From Aquarana catesbeiana (taxonomy: Eukaryota > Chordata > Amphibia > Anura > Ranidae): a stretch of 64,000 bases of DNA. Positions 44,009 to 55,110 of the stretch are shown piece after piece (position 1 is the first letter of the stretch; each line of letters opens with the position of its first letter). The position numbers were made by a program, and so were the translations under genes. The stretch is taken from NCBI RefSeq assembly GCF_042186555.1, contig NC_133324.1:222257145-222321144 (forward strand), in the 5' to 3' direction. Under the pieces are notes generated by a model. That model made no database searches. It saw only the letters and a list, made by a program, of their open reading frames with translations, and was not told where the DNA came from.

Positions 44009-47000
44009 GCGTGTGCGAACAACCATGACATTATTTGTTTTTCTGAACTGTCTTACCTAAGTTTTATGTGTTGATCTTGTCTTGGCCTCTTGCTATTCTG
44101 ACTTTTGAAGCAAAAAGTTCACTTTGATTGCTAGGCACTCTTATAGTCACTCATGATTAATTAACGAACTTCAACCCCACCCTTATAACAGTATATATTT
44201 GAGCATCCTTAAGGGGGTAGCACATTGCTGGGGCTTCTATCCTTAAGGCTTCTTCCTCTAAGTGTTTCTTTCTACAAGTGTTATGCACTTCATTCTCTGC
44301 ACTTCAGCGATTGCACGAAGCAAACAAATACAGCAATCTGCACTGGAAAGCAGCTAACAGACTGCAGGTGACCTGTCTCTCTATTAAGCTCTCCTTCCAC
44401 TCTGTAACATGCACTCTCTACCACTGCTCCTGACACTCCTGTCCTCTCTCCTCAAACTCTCTTACCTTCACCCCCCCTCTCCACCCACCTGCTTATACAT
44501 ATCACCCTGCCTTCTGTCTTCCCCCTACTACTGCTCTTACCAACTCTCGCTCATTCTACATCCATACACTGATAAAACCTCCAGTATTCTGAGACATGCC
44601 CCTTCACATAAATCACAGTCCCACATTACCTCCCTCACCCTCCTGCTTCTCCTAATCTCTGGTGACATATCCCCAAACCCTGGGCCACCATCATCTGTCT
44701 TTGCCCAACGCTCCCATTCCCCTACACCCTCTGGCAGGAGCCGCAACCCACAGAACTTGGTCCATATTCCTCTTTCCAAAACCAGCCCCCCCTTTTCCTG
44801 TGCCCTGTGGAATGCACGTTCTGTCTGCAACAAACTCACCGCCCTCCACGACCTCTTCATCACAAATTCCTTTAACCTTCTTGCCATTACTGAAACCTGG
44901 CTTCATGAATCGGACACTATTTCTCCTGCTTCCATCTCCCATGGGGGCCTTCTCTGGACTCACTCCCCCAGACCAAGTGGACGGAAGGGAGGTGGAGTGG
45001 GAATCCTTCTAGCCCCATGCAGCACCTATCAGGTTCTTCACCCACCTCCCTCTCTGACACTCTCCTCTTTTGAGGCACATTGCATTCGTCTTTTCTCTCC
45101 CATTTCTCTAAGAATTGCTGTCATCTACCGGCCCCCTGGACCGGTATCAGCCTTTCTTGATGACTTCTCTGCCTGGCTACCCTACTTTCTCTCTTCTGAA
45201 ATCCCCACAATTATTCTTGGGGACTTCAACATCCCTGTCAACACTAACACTACTATTACTTCTAAACTTCTCAGTCTAACCTCATCGCTTGACCTGAAGC
45301 AATGGATACAGGCTCCTACCCACTCCAACGGCAACACCCTTGACCTTGCCTTCTCCTATCTGTGCACTCCGTGCAACCTTTCCAACAATCCACTCCCACT
45401 CTCTGATCACCACCTTATTAGTTTTGCTCTCTCCTTGTCTTCCACCTCTTCTCCCTCCAACCGCCCAACAGTTACACGCAGAAACCTTCGCCACCTCAAC
45501 CCTTCTCTTCTCTACTCTGCTACTGATCACCTCTATGACAAAATCTCCCCCCTGTCCTGCCCCAACCTAGCTACTTTCATTTACAACAGCTCACTGTCCT
45601 CCTCCCTAGACAAGCTGGCCCCCCTCACTACACGCAGAATTAGGCCCCAACTGCTACAACCCTGGCAAACAGATGACACCAGAAGTCTCAGAAAACGTAG
45701 CCGCGCTTTTGAGCGCCTGTGGCATAAGACTAAGACCCAGGAAGACTTCACACAATATAAATCTGCCCTCCTAAAATACTACTCCTGCCTTCACACTGCC
45801 AAACAGACCTACTTTATCACACTCATCAACACCTTCTCATCCAGTCCACGTCAACTCTTCTCTACCTTCAACACTCTACTCTGTCCTCCACTGCCTCCAC
45901 CCACCACCTCAATCACCGCCCAGGAGATTGCCAATCACTTCAAAACTAAGATTGATACAATTCATGAGGAGATCGCCAATGCGCAAAAACCCCCCCCATG
46001 CAACACCCCATGTCCACAGATACAGTCATTACTTCCCTCATTCAACCCTGCTACTACTACTGAGGTTGCTAAACTTTTATCTAGCACTCATCTAACCACT
46101 TGCCCCCTGGATCCTGTTCCCTCGCAAATGCTATGCTCACCCTCTGACTCAATTCTACGCTCTCTAACTCACATTTTCAACCTCTCCCTCTCTTGTGGCA
46201 TCTTCCCAAACTCTCTAAAACATGCGCTAGTCACCCCCATACTAAAAAAGCCCTCACTGGATCCCACCAATCTCAACAACTTACGTCCCATCTCCTTACT
46301 CTCCTTCTCCTCCAAACTTCTTGAAAGACTGGTCTACAACCGATTAAGTGACCATCTGACCATGAATAAACTTCTTGATCCCCTTCAGTCCGGTTTTCGC
46401 CCTCAACACTCCACGGAAACTGCTCTCCTTAAACTCTCAAATGACCTACTAATGGCTAAAGCCAACGGACACTATTCTGTACTACTTCTCCTGGATCTCT
46501 CTGCTGCCTTTGACACAGTGGACCACCCCCTCCTCCTCGAAAAACTCCACTCCTTTGGTCTCCGTGACTGTACTCTTCGCTGGTTCTCATCCTACCTATC
46601 CCACCGCTCCTTCAGTGTCACTTACAACTCTACTTCCTCCTCTCCTCTTCCTTTTTCCGTTGGGGTCCCCCAAGGTTCTGTTCTCGGACCTCTCCTTTTC
46701 TCAATCTACACCACCTCCTTGGGTCAGTTGATTGCCTCCCACGGCTTTAAATATCATCTCTACGCTGATGACACCCAAATCTATCTCTCCACCCCCCAGC
46801 TCTCTCCACCTGTCTCCTCACGCATTACCAACTTATTAGCAGACATATCAGCCTGGATGTCACATCACTTTCTCAAACTCAACCTATCCAAAACCGAGCT
46901 CATGATATTTCCTCCCTCAGGTGCCACTTCCCCTGATCTCCCTGTCAAGATCAACGGCTCAACTATCAACCCATCTCCCCACGCCAAGGTCCTAGGTGTA

Positions 47001-47824
47001 ATCCTGGACTCTGAACTAACCTTTCGACCCCACATTCTATCACTATCCAAAGCTTGCCGCCTCTGTCTTCGCAACATCTCCAAGATACGCCCCTTCCTAA
47101 CCATCGACACCATAAAGCTTCTAATCCACTCCCTGGTCATCTCCCGCCTTGACTACTGCAACTCCCTCCTCATTGGTTTACCTCTAAATAGGCTATCCCC
47201 ACTTCAGTCCATCATGAACGCTGCGGCCAGACTCATCCACCACACAAACCGCTCAGCGTCTGCTACACCCCTCTGCCAATCCCTCCATTGGCTGCCACTC
47301 AGTCACCGAATTAAATTCAAGATACTAACTATAACTTACAAAGCCATCCACAACTTGGCCCCTAGCTACATCTCTAACCTAGTCACAAAATACCAACCTA
47401 ATCGTTCTCTTCGCTCCTCCCAAGACCTCCTGCTCTCGAACACCCTTGTCACCTCATCCCATGCTCCCCTTCAGGACTTCTCCAGAGCCTCCCCCATCCT
47501 CTGGAATGCTCTACCCCAATCCGTCCGTTTTTCTCCTACTTTATCCACTTTCAGACGATCCCTGAAAACTCATCTCTTCAGAGAAGCCTATCTGGCCCCC
47601 ACCTAACAACTGGACATTTATCTTCTCAATCAGCACATCACCCACAGTTATTACCTCTTGTATCTCTTGACCTCCCCTCTTAGATTGTAAGCTCTAAGGA
47701 GCAGGGCCCTCTGATTCCTACTGTATCAAATTGTATTGTATTTGTACTGTCTACCCTCAAGTTGTAAAGCGCTACGTAAACTGTTGGCGCTATATAAATA
47801 CTGTATAATAATAATAATAATAAT
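44009..47824 (+). mobile_element. Full-length L2 LINE with target-site duplication
   Basis: The element lies between perfect 7-bp duplications AAGTATT (44002-44008 and 47825-47831) inside a Tc1 remnant, so both edges are defined. It has a 400-bp 5' region, one long ORF (44409-47606), and a 218-bp 3' region with TTGTAAGCTCTAAGGAGCAG, TGTAAAGCGCTACGTAAACT and a final (ATA)n tract. A 346-bp 3' copy of almost identical sequence lies at 59798-60143, so the family moved recently. Confidence 0.95.
44409..47606 (+). CDS. L2 LINE ORF2-type protein (endonuclease and reverse transcriptase)
   Basis: The product (1065 aa) would nick target DNA and copy the element RNA at the nick (target-primed reverse transcription, established for this class). 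An APE-type endonuclease spans about residues 130-340: WNARS (Asn135), TETW (Glu162), YRPPG (240-244), GDFN (271-274) and SDHH (332-335), the last giving the catalytic Asp/His pair. The reverse transcriptase spans about 600-880: LRPISLL, SGFRPQHSTETA, LDLSAAFDTVDH (Asp695), VPQGSVLGPLLF and YADD (784-787). Residues 74-93 form a hydrophobic stretch ending GDISPNPGP, a 2A-like motif. There is no stop or frameshift, and every catalytic residue I can place is present. No separate ORF1 is visible. ATG at 44409 is the first in frame. Expression would rely on a promoter in the 400-bp 5' region (inference). Confidence 0.95.
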   Translation: MHSLPLLLTLLSSLLKLSYLHPPSPPTCLYISPCLLSSPYYCSYQLSLILHPYTDKTSSILRHAPSHKSQSHITSLTLLLLLISGDISPNPGPPSSVFAQRSHSPTPSGRSRNPQNLVHIPLSKTSPPFSCALWNARSVCNKLTALHDLFITNSFNLLAITETWLHESDTISPASISHGGLLWTHSPRPSGRKGGGVGILLAPCSTYQVLHPPPSLTLSSFEAHCIRLFSPISLRIAVIYRPPGPVSAFLDDFSAWLPYFLSSEIPTIILGDFNIPVNTNTTITSKLLSLTSSLDLKQWIQAPTHSNGNTLDLAFSYLCTPCNLSNNPLPLSDHHLISFALSLSSTSSPSNRPTVTRRNLRHLNPSLLYSATDHLYDKISPLSCPNLATFIYNSSLSSSLDKLAPLTTRRIRPQLLQPWQTDDTRSLRKRSRAFERLWHKTKTQEDFTQYKSALLKYYSCLHTAKQTYFITLINTFSSSPRQLFSTFNTLLCPPLPPPTTSITAQEIANHFKTKIDTIHEEIANAQKPPPCNTPCPQIQSLLPSFNPATTTEVAKLLSSTHLTTCPLDPVPSQMLCSPSDSILRSLTHIFNLSLSCGIFPNSLKHALVTPILKKPSLDPTNLNNLRPISLLSFSSKLLERLVYNRLSDHLTMNKLLDPLQSGFRPQHSTETALLKLSNDLLMAKANGHYSVLLLLDLSAAFDTVDHPLLLEKLHSFGLRDCTLRWFSSYLSHRSFSVTYNSTSSSPLPFSVGVPQGSVLGPLLFSIYTTSLGQLIASHGFKYHLYADDTQIYLSTPQLSPPVSSRITNLLADISAWMSHHFLKLNLSKTELMIFPPSGATSPDLPVKINGSTINPSPHAKVLGVILDSELTFRPHILSLSKACRLCLRNISKIRPFLTIDTIKLLIHSLVISRLDYCNSLLIGLPLNRLSPLQSIMNAAARLIHHTNRSASATPLCQSLHWLPLSHRIKFKILTITYKAIHNLAPSYISNLVTKYQPNRSLRSSQDLLLSNTLVTSSHAPLQDFSRASPILWNALPQSVRFSPTLSTFRRSLKTHLFREAYLAPT

Positions 47825-48064
47825 AAGTATTAAAAAGTGAAAGTTTGATGGATGATTGTTAATCTGTCCCATTACTTTTGGTCCCTTAAAAAGTGGGAGG
47901 CACATATACAAACTGTTGTAATTCCTATACCGTTCACCTGATTTGGATGTAAATACCCTCAAATTAAAGCTAAAAGTCTGCAGTTAAAGCACATCTTGTT
48001 TGTTTCATTTCAAATCCATTGTAGTGGTGTATAGAGCCAAAAAAGATTAGAATTGTGTCAATGT

Positions 48065-48278
48065 AAAATTAAACTGGCACAGAAACCAGGCATGACCTAT
48101 GTATGTATGTATGTATGTATGTATGCGGGGTTTTTTTTTTTTATTTTGTGTTTTGTTTTCTATGTATATAGCTTCTTTAATTGCTGAAATTATTTATTTG
48201 TTTTTATTTTCTTTTGGTTGTTGTCTGTTTTTTGAAAATCAATAAAAAACGTATATTTAAAAGAAAAAAAAAAAAAAA
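48065..48278 (+). mobile_element. 5'-truncated L1-type insertion
   Basis: The insert ends with TTTTGAAAATCAATAAAAAA, then GTATATTTAAAAG and a poly(A) run, typical of L1-like 3' ends. It is flanked by AGAATTGTGTCAATGT (48049-48064) and AGAATTCTGTCAATGT (48279-48294), a 16-bp target duplication with one difference. Host sequence continues CCCAATGTTTATGGACC, the Tc1 terminus. An ATGT microsatellite lies inside (48101-48124). Confidence 0.85.
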
Positions 48279-48884
48279 AGAATTCTGTCAATGTCCCAAT
48301 GTTTATGGACCTGACTGTATATGTATATATATATAGATATATATACACACACACACACAGTGGAGGTCTTAGTGCAGACACCGATTCTCTTCTGCCTCCC
48401 CCTGCAGCTCTGCCAGCTTCTCTTCCTCTTTCTCCCTCCAGCTGCACTGCAGGGGGATTGGTCCTAGCACATGTGCTCCTTCCATCTGCTGTCTGGGCTC
48501 CCCATTTGCCTATTTCCACAGCAGCACTTCTGGCTTCCCTTCTCTCCTCTCCTGCCAGCAGCTACTGCAGGCACAAAGGGAGATGTTTCAGGATAGAATG
48601 TGGGGGAAAGGAGCCCCCATATGTCATTTATTGGCCCCTTTCTTTCCTGAGTAAACACAGGGAGCAGTCGGTACCAATCACTCCTGTGTCCATTCACCAC
48701 TTAAGCATAGTAAACTGTGCATTTCCTATTGATTAATCTGTGCTGGTGTCCTGCAAAGAAAGGGACTGATAAATCTATGTACTCAGTCACTTTCAGCCGG
48801 GAAGGGGGTCTGTCAGGTAGGCTGTATATATCTTTTTTGGTGTTTTTGGGGACACGCCTGGTTAGGCTTATCAAGACATTATGG

Positions 48885-49057
48885 GAGTTATTTACTAAAA
48901 CTGAAGAGTGCAAAATCTGGTACAGCTCTGCACAGAAACCAGCTCCTAGGTTAAACTGCCAAAGCTTAATTGAACAAGCTGAAGTTAGAAGCTGATTGGC
49001 TACCATGCACAGCTGCACCAGATTCTGAGTGCTCCAGTTTTAGTTAATCTCCCCCCC
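48885..49057. mobile_element. Palindromic MITE, 'ATTTACTAAAACTG' family
   Basis: GGGAGTTATTTACTAAAACTG at the left is inverted as CAGTTTTAGTTAATCTCCCC at the right. Internally AAATCTGGTACAGCTCTGCA is mirrored by GCACAGCTGCACCAGATTCT. Same family as 19098-19222. Confidence 0.8.
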
Positions 49058-50085
49058 CCCACCCCTTTCTCTAGGCTTAGATAATGAACTTGTACCGATG
49101 GTAGCTGCAAAAAATGCATCCAGGGCTCATACAGTATTTTTCATACACATATTTGTTTTTCACAATGAGTTTGACAGCAGTGTAGCAATTTTGTTCAAGA
49201 TGAAAAGTGTTCTTTTCTGCACAGGTGAATGGTGCAGATTATTGGAAGACCATGTAATGGAGAAATGAAATCACAGCAGATAAGCTTCACAGCTTTACTC
49301 TTTTATTCACATTTCAGTATAGCCACCAAATTTCTGACAATACAACCTTATCATTTACAGTTGCCACCATTCACATAATCCCAGTACAGTCCTCTAAGAC
49401 CTGTTCATGTTATTCCTTTGGTTAATTCTTGTTCTGACCCCAAGTCCTCCATCCCAGCTTTTCATTGAGACTTCACAGTGATGGGACCAGACATTTCACA
49501 TAATTTAGTTCACTTATGTAAATATTAACTGCTACACCCTGAGATCCAAACATGATTTTTCAGGATATAATGACAAATAGTTTGCTAGCTAGTCCCAAAC
49601 ATTGTAAATATGACCTCAAATCTTTTTTCTAGTGTGTGTTAGAAAATGAGAAGTAGTATCTCAAGTGGTTGCTATGGACAATACCTCTTCCTTTCCTTTA
49701 GAGTTGATACATCAGCTTCATTGTTGGTAATGTAGTAATGGACAGCAGTATTATTGTCTTGCAGAGAAAGATCTGGCTGCAGCATGAAATATTCTGGTTT
49801 AAACTTCCTGCAGTACTTTTAAAAATCTTAGAGTTTACATCTGTGAATTATACATGAAAGGCTTTGTATTTTGTTTGAAGGCAGCTAATTCAGGCACTAG
49901 AAGATCATCACAGCAACTTCTTACAGAATGCAACCGGATTGCAGAGAGCACATACGGCATGAGAGAGGCTCCAAAGTCAACTCTTCCTCTGTACAAATAC
50001 ATCTTTGTTCCACCTAAGTAGAGTTCTATTTCCACAGCTTGGACTGAGCTCTACAAACACTACATGTCAGCTTCACTGTTGGCCA
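49058..50085. other. AT-rich, largely repeat-free
   Basis: No gene recognised. A minus-strand AATAAA lies at about 49300-49305 (plus-strand TTTTATTCACATTT), which could be a polyadenylation signal for a transcript coming from the right. This is conjecture. Confidence 0.35.
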
Positions 50086-50089
50086 GGTT

Positions 50090-50415
50090 TTACTAAGGCA
50101 GGCCATATATAATGCAATTTTCCTTCCTTCAACCACGGGGTGAAGAAAAGAAAATTGCCTGATTTTCCCATCAACAGTGTCAATGATGATGGTGGAATTC
50201 CTCCCGCAGCACTATTGTGTTCTGCTGGCTGGGAGCATGGGGAGCCTTCCCCACCAGCGGAATACATTGATCACTGCTGGGGACTATAGCCACCGGCAGT
50301 GATCTGGGGGAAAAAAAAACGGACAGGCTGGTTGTTGATTGCCTTCAGTACAACCAGCTTGCCAATATTCCTGCTGAACCAGCCGAATTGAGATCCATCT
50401 AAGGCCGGCTTTACA
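50090..50415. repeat. Dispersed repeat 'AGGCAGGCCATATATAATGC'
   Basis: GC-rich insert in AT-rich DNA. It begins AGGCAGGCCATATATAATGC and ends CCATCTAAGGCCGGCTTTAC, with weak end inversion. I recognise this motif order as a ranid-type repeat but cannot assign a superfamily. Confidence 0.5.
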
Positions 50416-50734
50416 GTCAGACTAAATACCATTGATACACGGTGGATCTCTTTTCAGACAGCGTTTGACAGGTGGTTAAGAGGCATTATCTCACATTCTC
50501 ACTGCCTGTTTTACTTCTAAAAAGCCACACCAGGCAGCGCAACTACATGCATCGCATGCAGATCCGGTGCAGCGACAGCGGGGATAATTTTTCCCAGGGC
50601 ATGATGTAAAGCATCACAGCTGTGGCATTTGTGTACCCCATATTGTTGTTATTGCAGTCTAGGGGGTCTGAAAACATGCAGCTCAACTTTGTCTTTCTAT
50701 CGGCCCCAACCTCAAGTGTAAATTAAGCCTAAGA

Positions 50735-51027
50735 CAGGGTTTTTCAATCGTTAAAACATGGAGGAATCTTTGAAAGAACATTTGGGTTTCAAGATATCTC
50801 TGCCAATAATTACGATAGCTACAGCTGACAACACATTAACCTGTGGTCAGTAGGAAGAATGCTTCGTACATTGATGGTTAGTGGGAAAAATGCTCCTGAT
50901 AGCTAAAAAAGATTGTTGGTGTCAGTGGATACATATTTACATGGCAGAAACAGCTCATTGTTCAAGGAACCTCAATCAACCTCATTGAAATCCTGAGGTT
51001 CCAGGAAACCCTAGTTGAGAAAGGCTG
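50735..51027. mobile_element. hAT-type MITE, second member
   Basis: Same family as 3375-3674, opposite orientation. Ends CAGGGTTTTTCAATC and GTTGAGAAAGGCTG, flanked by GCCTAAGA (50727-50734) and GGCTAAGG (51028-51035), a decayed 8-bp duplication (6 of 8 identical). Confidence 0.78.
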
Positions 51028-52177
51028 GGCTAAGGTTACCATCACAATCTAAATACTTATATATGTTAAAATCCTCATTACCCCCCTGAATGTTTAAATA
51101 AACATGCATGCCGTGCTGTCTGTTCTCTGTTCAAACTGTGGTGAATGGTACTCCAATTAAATGGAACACAGGCAAAGAATAACACACTTTTCTATACAAA
51201 CCTTGTAGGTTCCACAGGTAAAAGTGAAGAAAAGGTGTTAAACCACAACAGCCAATTGGATGTTTGCTTCATTTTTCTTAAATAAACTAAAATAAAACCC
51301 AGTGGCATTTCTGCGGATTACTATGGTCAGTGCCAACATTTCATTAGTCGTCAAACTGCATATATGAGAGTGTATCACATCTTTTATAAAAGCCTACATA
51401 TACAAACATTACCTACAAGAATCAGAGATAACATTGCATATTGGTCTCAATACATATATAGAACAGATATGTCCACTCAAGTTGATAAGCAAAATTTGTT
51501 TTTAAAATAGGGGAAGGAAGCTCATGGTGTTTCTGACAGATCAAACATCCACAAGCCTTCCTCTTTCAAAGGAAAATATGGATTACCCCTTTATTTGGAG
51601 AGCAATATCCAGAGGAACAACCCTTACTTTATACCATTATAATACAGATTAATTTTCTAAGGCAGCACTATAACACTTAACCATTGTCATCTTTCTTGAG
51701 GCTTGTCTTCAAATGGCTCAGTGTCTCTTGCTCACCAAAGAAATAAGGCAAGTGGGAAGCTTTCTGGGCTGTCAGAACTGTTCTCGGGGAGAAGTATGTT
51801 GGAAACCCAAGGACAGATATTACTGCCATGGGATCTTGCTCCACAAGTAATGGGGTTTTTCAATCTGTATTGCAGAAGTGGAAACCATTTTAAATGGATC
51901 CCATCAAGATGTCGGTTACCTGCTCAGCCAATGATTTCTCTCCAATGCCAGAAGCTGACATTGTCCGAATCCTGGAATCAGTACTAGTGGAGCACTGAGC
52001 ATGATGGTACAAATTTGTGTTCTGCCCTAAAATTAGCATTATCTCCAGGGATCAGACAATGGCAGCCCCTAGAACTGGTTCTCAGTTGCTAAGGAAAAAG
52101 AAGCCATAAGAATTCTAACCTCTCCTTTAAAGAGTATACCCCTTCCTGAATAAGCAAAAAAGAAAAAAAAACTTTTT

Positions 52178-52666
52178 AGAATAAATTTGACTTTTTAAGG
52201 TATAGAAGTAGCCTATATCATTAGAAAAATATAAAAAAAAAATAAATAGATTATATTCAACACAAAGCACCTAAAAAAGGTGCTATATATACACACATGT
52301 TTCTTCAAGAAACCAATCCAGGGAAGAATATCAGAGTATTAATGAGTAAAAATCAATAATCTTTGATATTCCTCCTGAAGTGGAATTGTCTATGATTCGC
52401 ATCTAGGGGTCTCAAGTCTAATATATTTTATATACAATTGTAACTGTGTATTTCTTTCTCAAGCATAACAATGTCTTTATTACTATAGGTGATGTTATAA
52501 GCCCTATAATGGGTTCATGAAGTACATTTTACATATCTACCATTTTTTAGGTGTTTGTTACCTTTTTTAAACAAACTCTGTCATACTGAATAAAATGGTT
52601 TGTGTTTTTTTAACAATTTTCCAATGAAGCAGACAACTTCTATACCTTAAAAATCAAATTTATTCT
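52178..52666. repeat. Possible MITE with 31-bp inverted ends
   Basis: AGAATAAATTTGACTTTTTA then AGGTATAGAAGT (52178-52209) is inverted as ACTTCTATACCTTAAAAATC then AAATTTATTCT (52636-52666), with only a single-base difference in the T-run. The interior is AT-rich and noncoding. No target duplication was identified. Confidence 0.6.
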
Positions 52667-54414
52667 CAATAGTTTCTGGTTTTATGCTCTCAGTTGTTAC
52701 ATATAGCAGCCATTCCAATAGGAGACACAATATACAGAAGACACTTCATTTGGACTGAAACAGTTACAGTATATAATGTGTGTCATTCAATAGTTACTCC
52801 TGCTCCTCCATTAAGTGCTGGGTTGTCCTGCAATGTGTGACACTGTGCTAGGTTGCAGGAGCCCCAGGCACTTGAAACAACTGTAGAACATGGCACAAGT
52901 TGTATATACGGTGGGTAGCCCCAGACTGATATATACTACGTATATGTACAAGTTTAGTTGTCCTTTACATTGTAATATAGCTAGATATATATATAGATAT
53001 ATAAAAATACAGCTGCAATAATATAATGAAGGATATTTCTAGTTACTTCTCTAAAACTACATACGTTTTTACACTACACTAGGTAGCTTATAGTGCTATG
53101 CTTTTCAGATATGATTTAATTAAAAATAATTCCATTAAAATCAAATCATAACCAGTGTCGATAAAGAATCTAATTCAACACGTTGTTCTGTATAAAAAGG
53201 AATAACTTTCTTTTTTAGATATACAAAGGTATGTTTTAAAAATTCATGTCTAATGATGAACAGTTTGTTTTTACAAGGTGCTGCTAAAATCACTGGATCA
53301 TTAGTAAATATTAAGGAGGACATACAAGCCCATTCTCTGCTGTGAATACTGGCTGGCTTATTGAATATGGTGAAAATCAGTAACTCACAGCAACCAATTA
53401 AAGATCAGTATTTAAAGTGCAGTACCTCACAGCAACTAATCAGAATGAATTTTGAAGCAGACCTCAGTTCACTAAATTTGCACCTGATTGGTTGCAGTTT
53501 GCACATCTCTCCTTGCAGTGATTTATTCAATAAGTTTGTTTCATAGTGATGCATTTTTTCTCATCAGGCTTTTGCTGAGCACAGACTAAAGGATTCTTTT
53601 AGCAAGTACAATATTCATGTTAGTGTCCTTTTTAACAATCCTGGCACGCATAAGTACTAAATTATTGCATACACACTTATCAATACCAAAAAATCTTTTG
53701 GAAAACTTAAAAACAATGAGTATGGCAATTGTTAAAACTGCTGAAAAAATTATTCTGTGCAGACGATGGACAATAAAAACATTGATGTTTGCCTACAATC
53801 ATGTATAAATCCATCTTCTGAATTCTTAAAAATCAGGCAATGCACTATTTCTATCCCCAGAATTCAATGAAGAAAAATAAAGGGTAATATGACCTTAAGA
53901 GGTCACTAATCCTTTGAAAATACCAGTAACTCAATAAAAACATTGTTCTTATTGCAACCCCTACAAAATATTTTCTAGTGACATAAGTCTAGGCCATCTG
54001 CATCTCGTGGATAAGCCAGTTCATACTTTGCATATCCTTTCTTCTCACAACAGATATTCCTAAACAAATAACCATGTTGCCTCTGCCTTTTCGTTCCCTG
54101 TGCTTTTATAGCTGTCATCACAATGTTTATGCCCAGGAGTAAACATGACATTGTAAACCCTGAGCTTCCAGTATGAAGAGTGAGAACACATATAGTATAT
54201 AATCTACATGCATGTTTGATTTAACATTTTCACTGCTAACAGCAATGAATTACAATTTATATACTGCAATGCACTCAAGCAGTCACTGGAGATCACAGAC
54301 CGCTAGAAGCAGAACAGATTAGTTACATTGTAGAGAGCACATTTCTGCAGACCAGGACAGACAGCAAGTAATTTATCAGGGAAATCTAAATTTTCATAGT
54401 TGGCTGTCTAGAAT

Positions 54415-54640
54415 CACACGTAATATAGGGACAAGAAAAGGGCTTAGCTGAACTTATGAACAGGCAGTTTGTGAGCTACACTGTTTAGATGGGTGCTTTC
54501 TAGCAGTGAAGACATTCAATCATACAAGTAAGTGTAGCAGATGCCTTCTTTGTTCTCTCTCCTTATCTGCAGATAAAAACTAAATGTAAGCAGTTCAGTG
54601 GTTATACTGAAATGGGCCTGTGATGGGAGCAATACAAGCC
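54415..54640 (+). repeat. Diverged direct repeat, copy 1
   Basis: This stretch and 57240-57475 share ordered words: GGCTTAGCTGAA/GAGCTTAGCTGAA, AGGCAGTTTGT/AGGTAGTTTGT, GTGCTTTC, ATCTGCAGATA/GTCTGCAGATA and AACAGTTCAG-type motifs. They may be copies of a dispersed element or an old local duplication. Confidence 0.5.
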
Positions 54641-54733
54641 AGAGGAAAGAAGAGACAGATAGAGATTGTGTTTGCAAAGGTGTGTGCTATCCTAGGGTAA
54701 TTTAACATGTCTAATCTGTTTTAAAAGTACAGC

Positions 54734-55110
54734 TAGGCCCCTTTCACATGGACCGGGCTGAGGACCTCTGCTGAGCAGAGCAAGCAGATGACAGGTCTGT
54801 GCCAGCTCCACTTATGCAGAGTGGACACGGACACAGCCTGCTTTGTTCCATGGGCAGTCAGATGTAAAGGGGCCAGCTGTCTAATAACACCCAACTACCT
54901 TCCGATCCGGTCAGACAGAGGGGAACGGATCCACTTCTGTCTGTTTTTGCCTGATTGGATTGGATTGGATTGGAGGTAGGTGGCTGTAACTCGGCACAAG
55001 TCAGTTTACATCTGCGGCTCCATAGAGGAGAATAGAGGGTCTGATTGGGTCCACTTGAAAAACGGATAGGCGGACCTGATTGGACCGCTCTTGCGAAAGG
55101 AGCATAATGC
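54734..55110. repeat. 'CCCCTTTCACATGGACCGG' repeat
   Basis: Left end CCCCTTTCACATGGACCGGG, internal CCATAGAGGAGAATAGAGGG and GGCGGACCTGATTGGACCGC, ending TTGCGAAAGGAGC. The copy at 63335-63650 shares the internal CTCCATAGAGG and AGGCGGACCTGAACGGA motifs. Noncoding, and the superfamily is unassigned. Confidence 0.6.

Larger units (their letters stand above)
43630..48317 (+). mobile_element. Tc1-like transposon, copy C, 5'-truncated and twice interrupted
   Basis: The left part is the C-terminal transposase remnant. It resumes after the L2 insertion at 47825 (AAGTATTAAAAAGTGAAAGT), includes GTGGGAGGCACATATACAAA, and after the second insertion (48065-48278) ends with TTTATGGACCTGACTG (48317) followed by TA. 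This terminal sequence belongs to a Tc1 family different from copies A and B. The left terminal repeat is missing. Confidence 0.88.
51030..54733. other. AT-rich region with few repeats
   Basis: No gene found. Short items: an inverted pair at 52178-52209 and 52636-52666; a TATATATAGATATATA tract near 52984; several minus-strand AATAAA signals (for example near 51591, 52476, 52669, 53522). It may be the far 3' untranslated or flanking region of the OSBP2-like gene. Confidence 0.35.
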
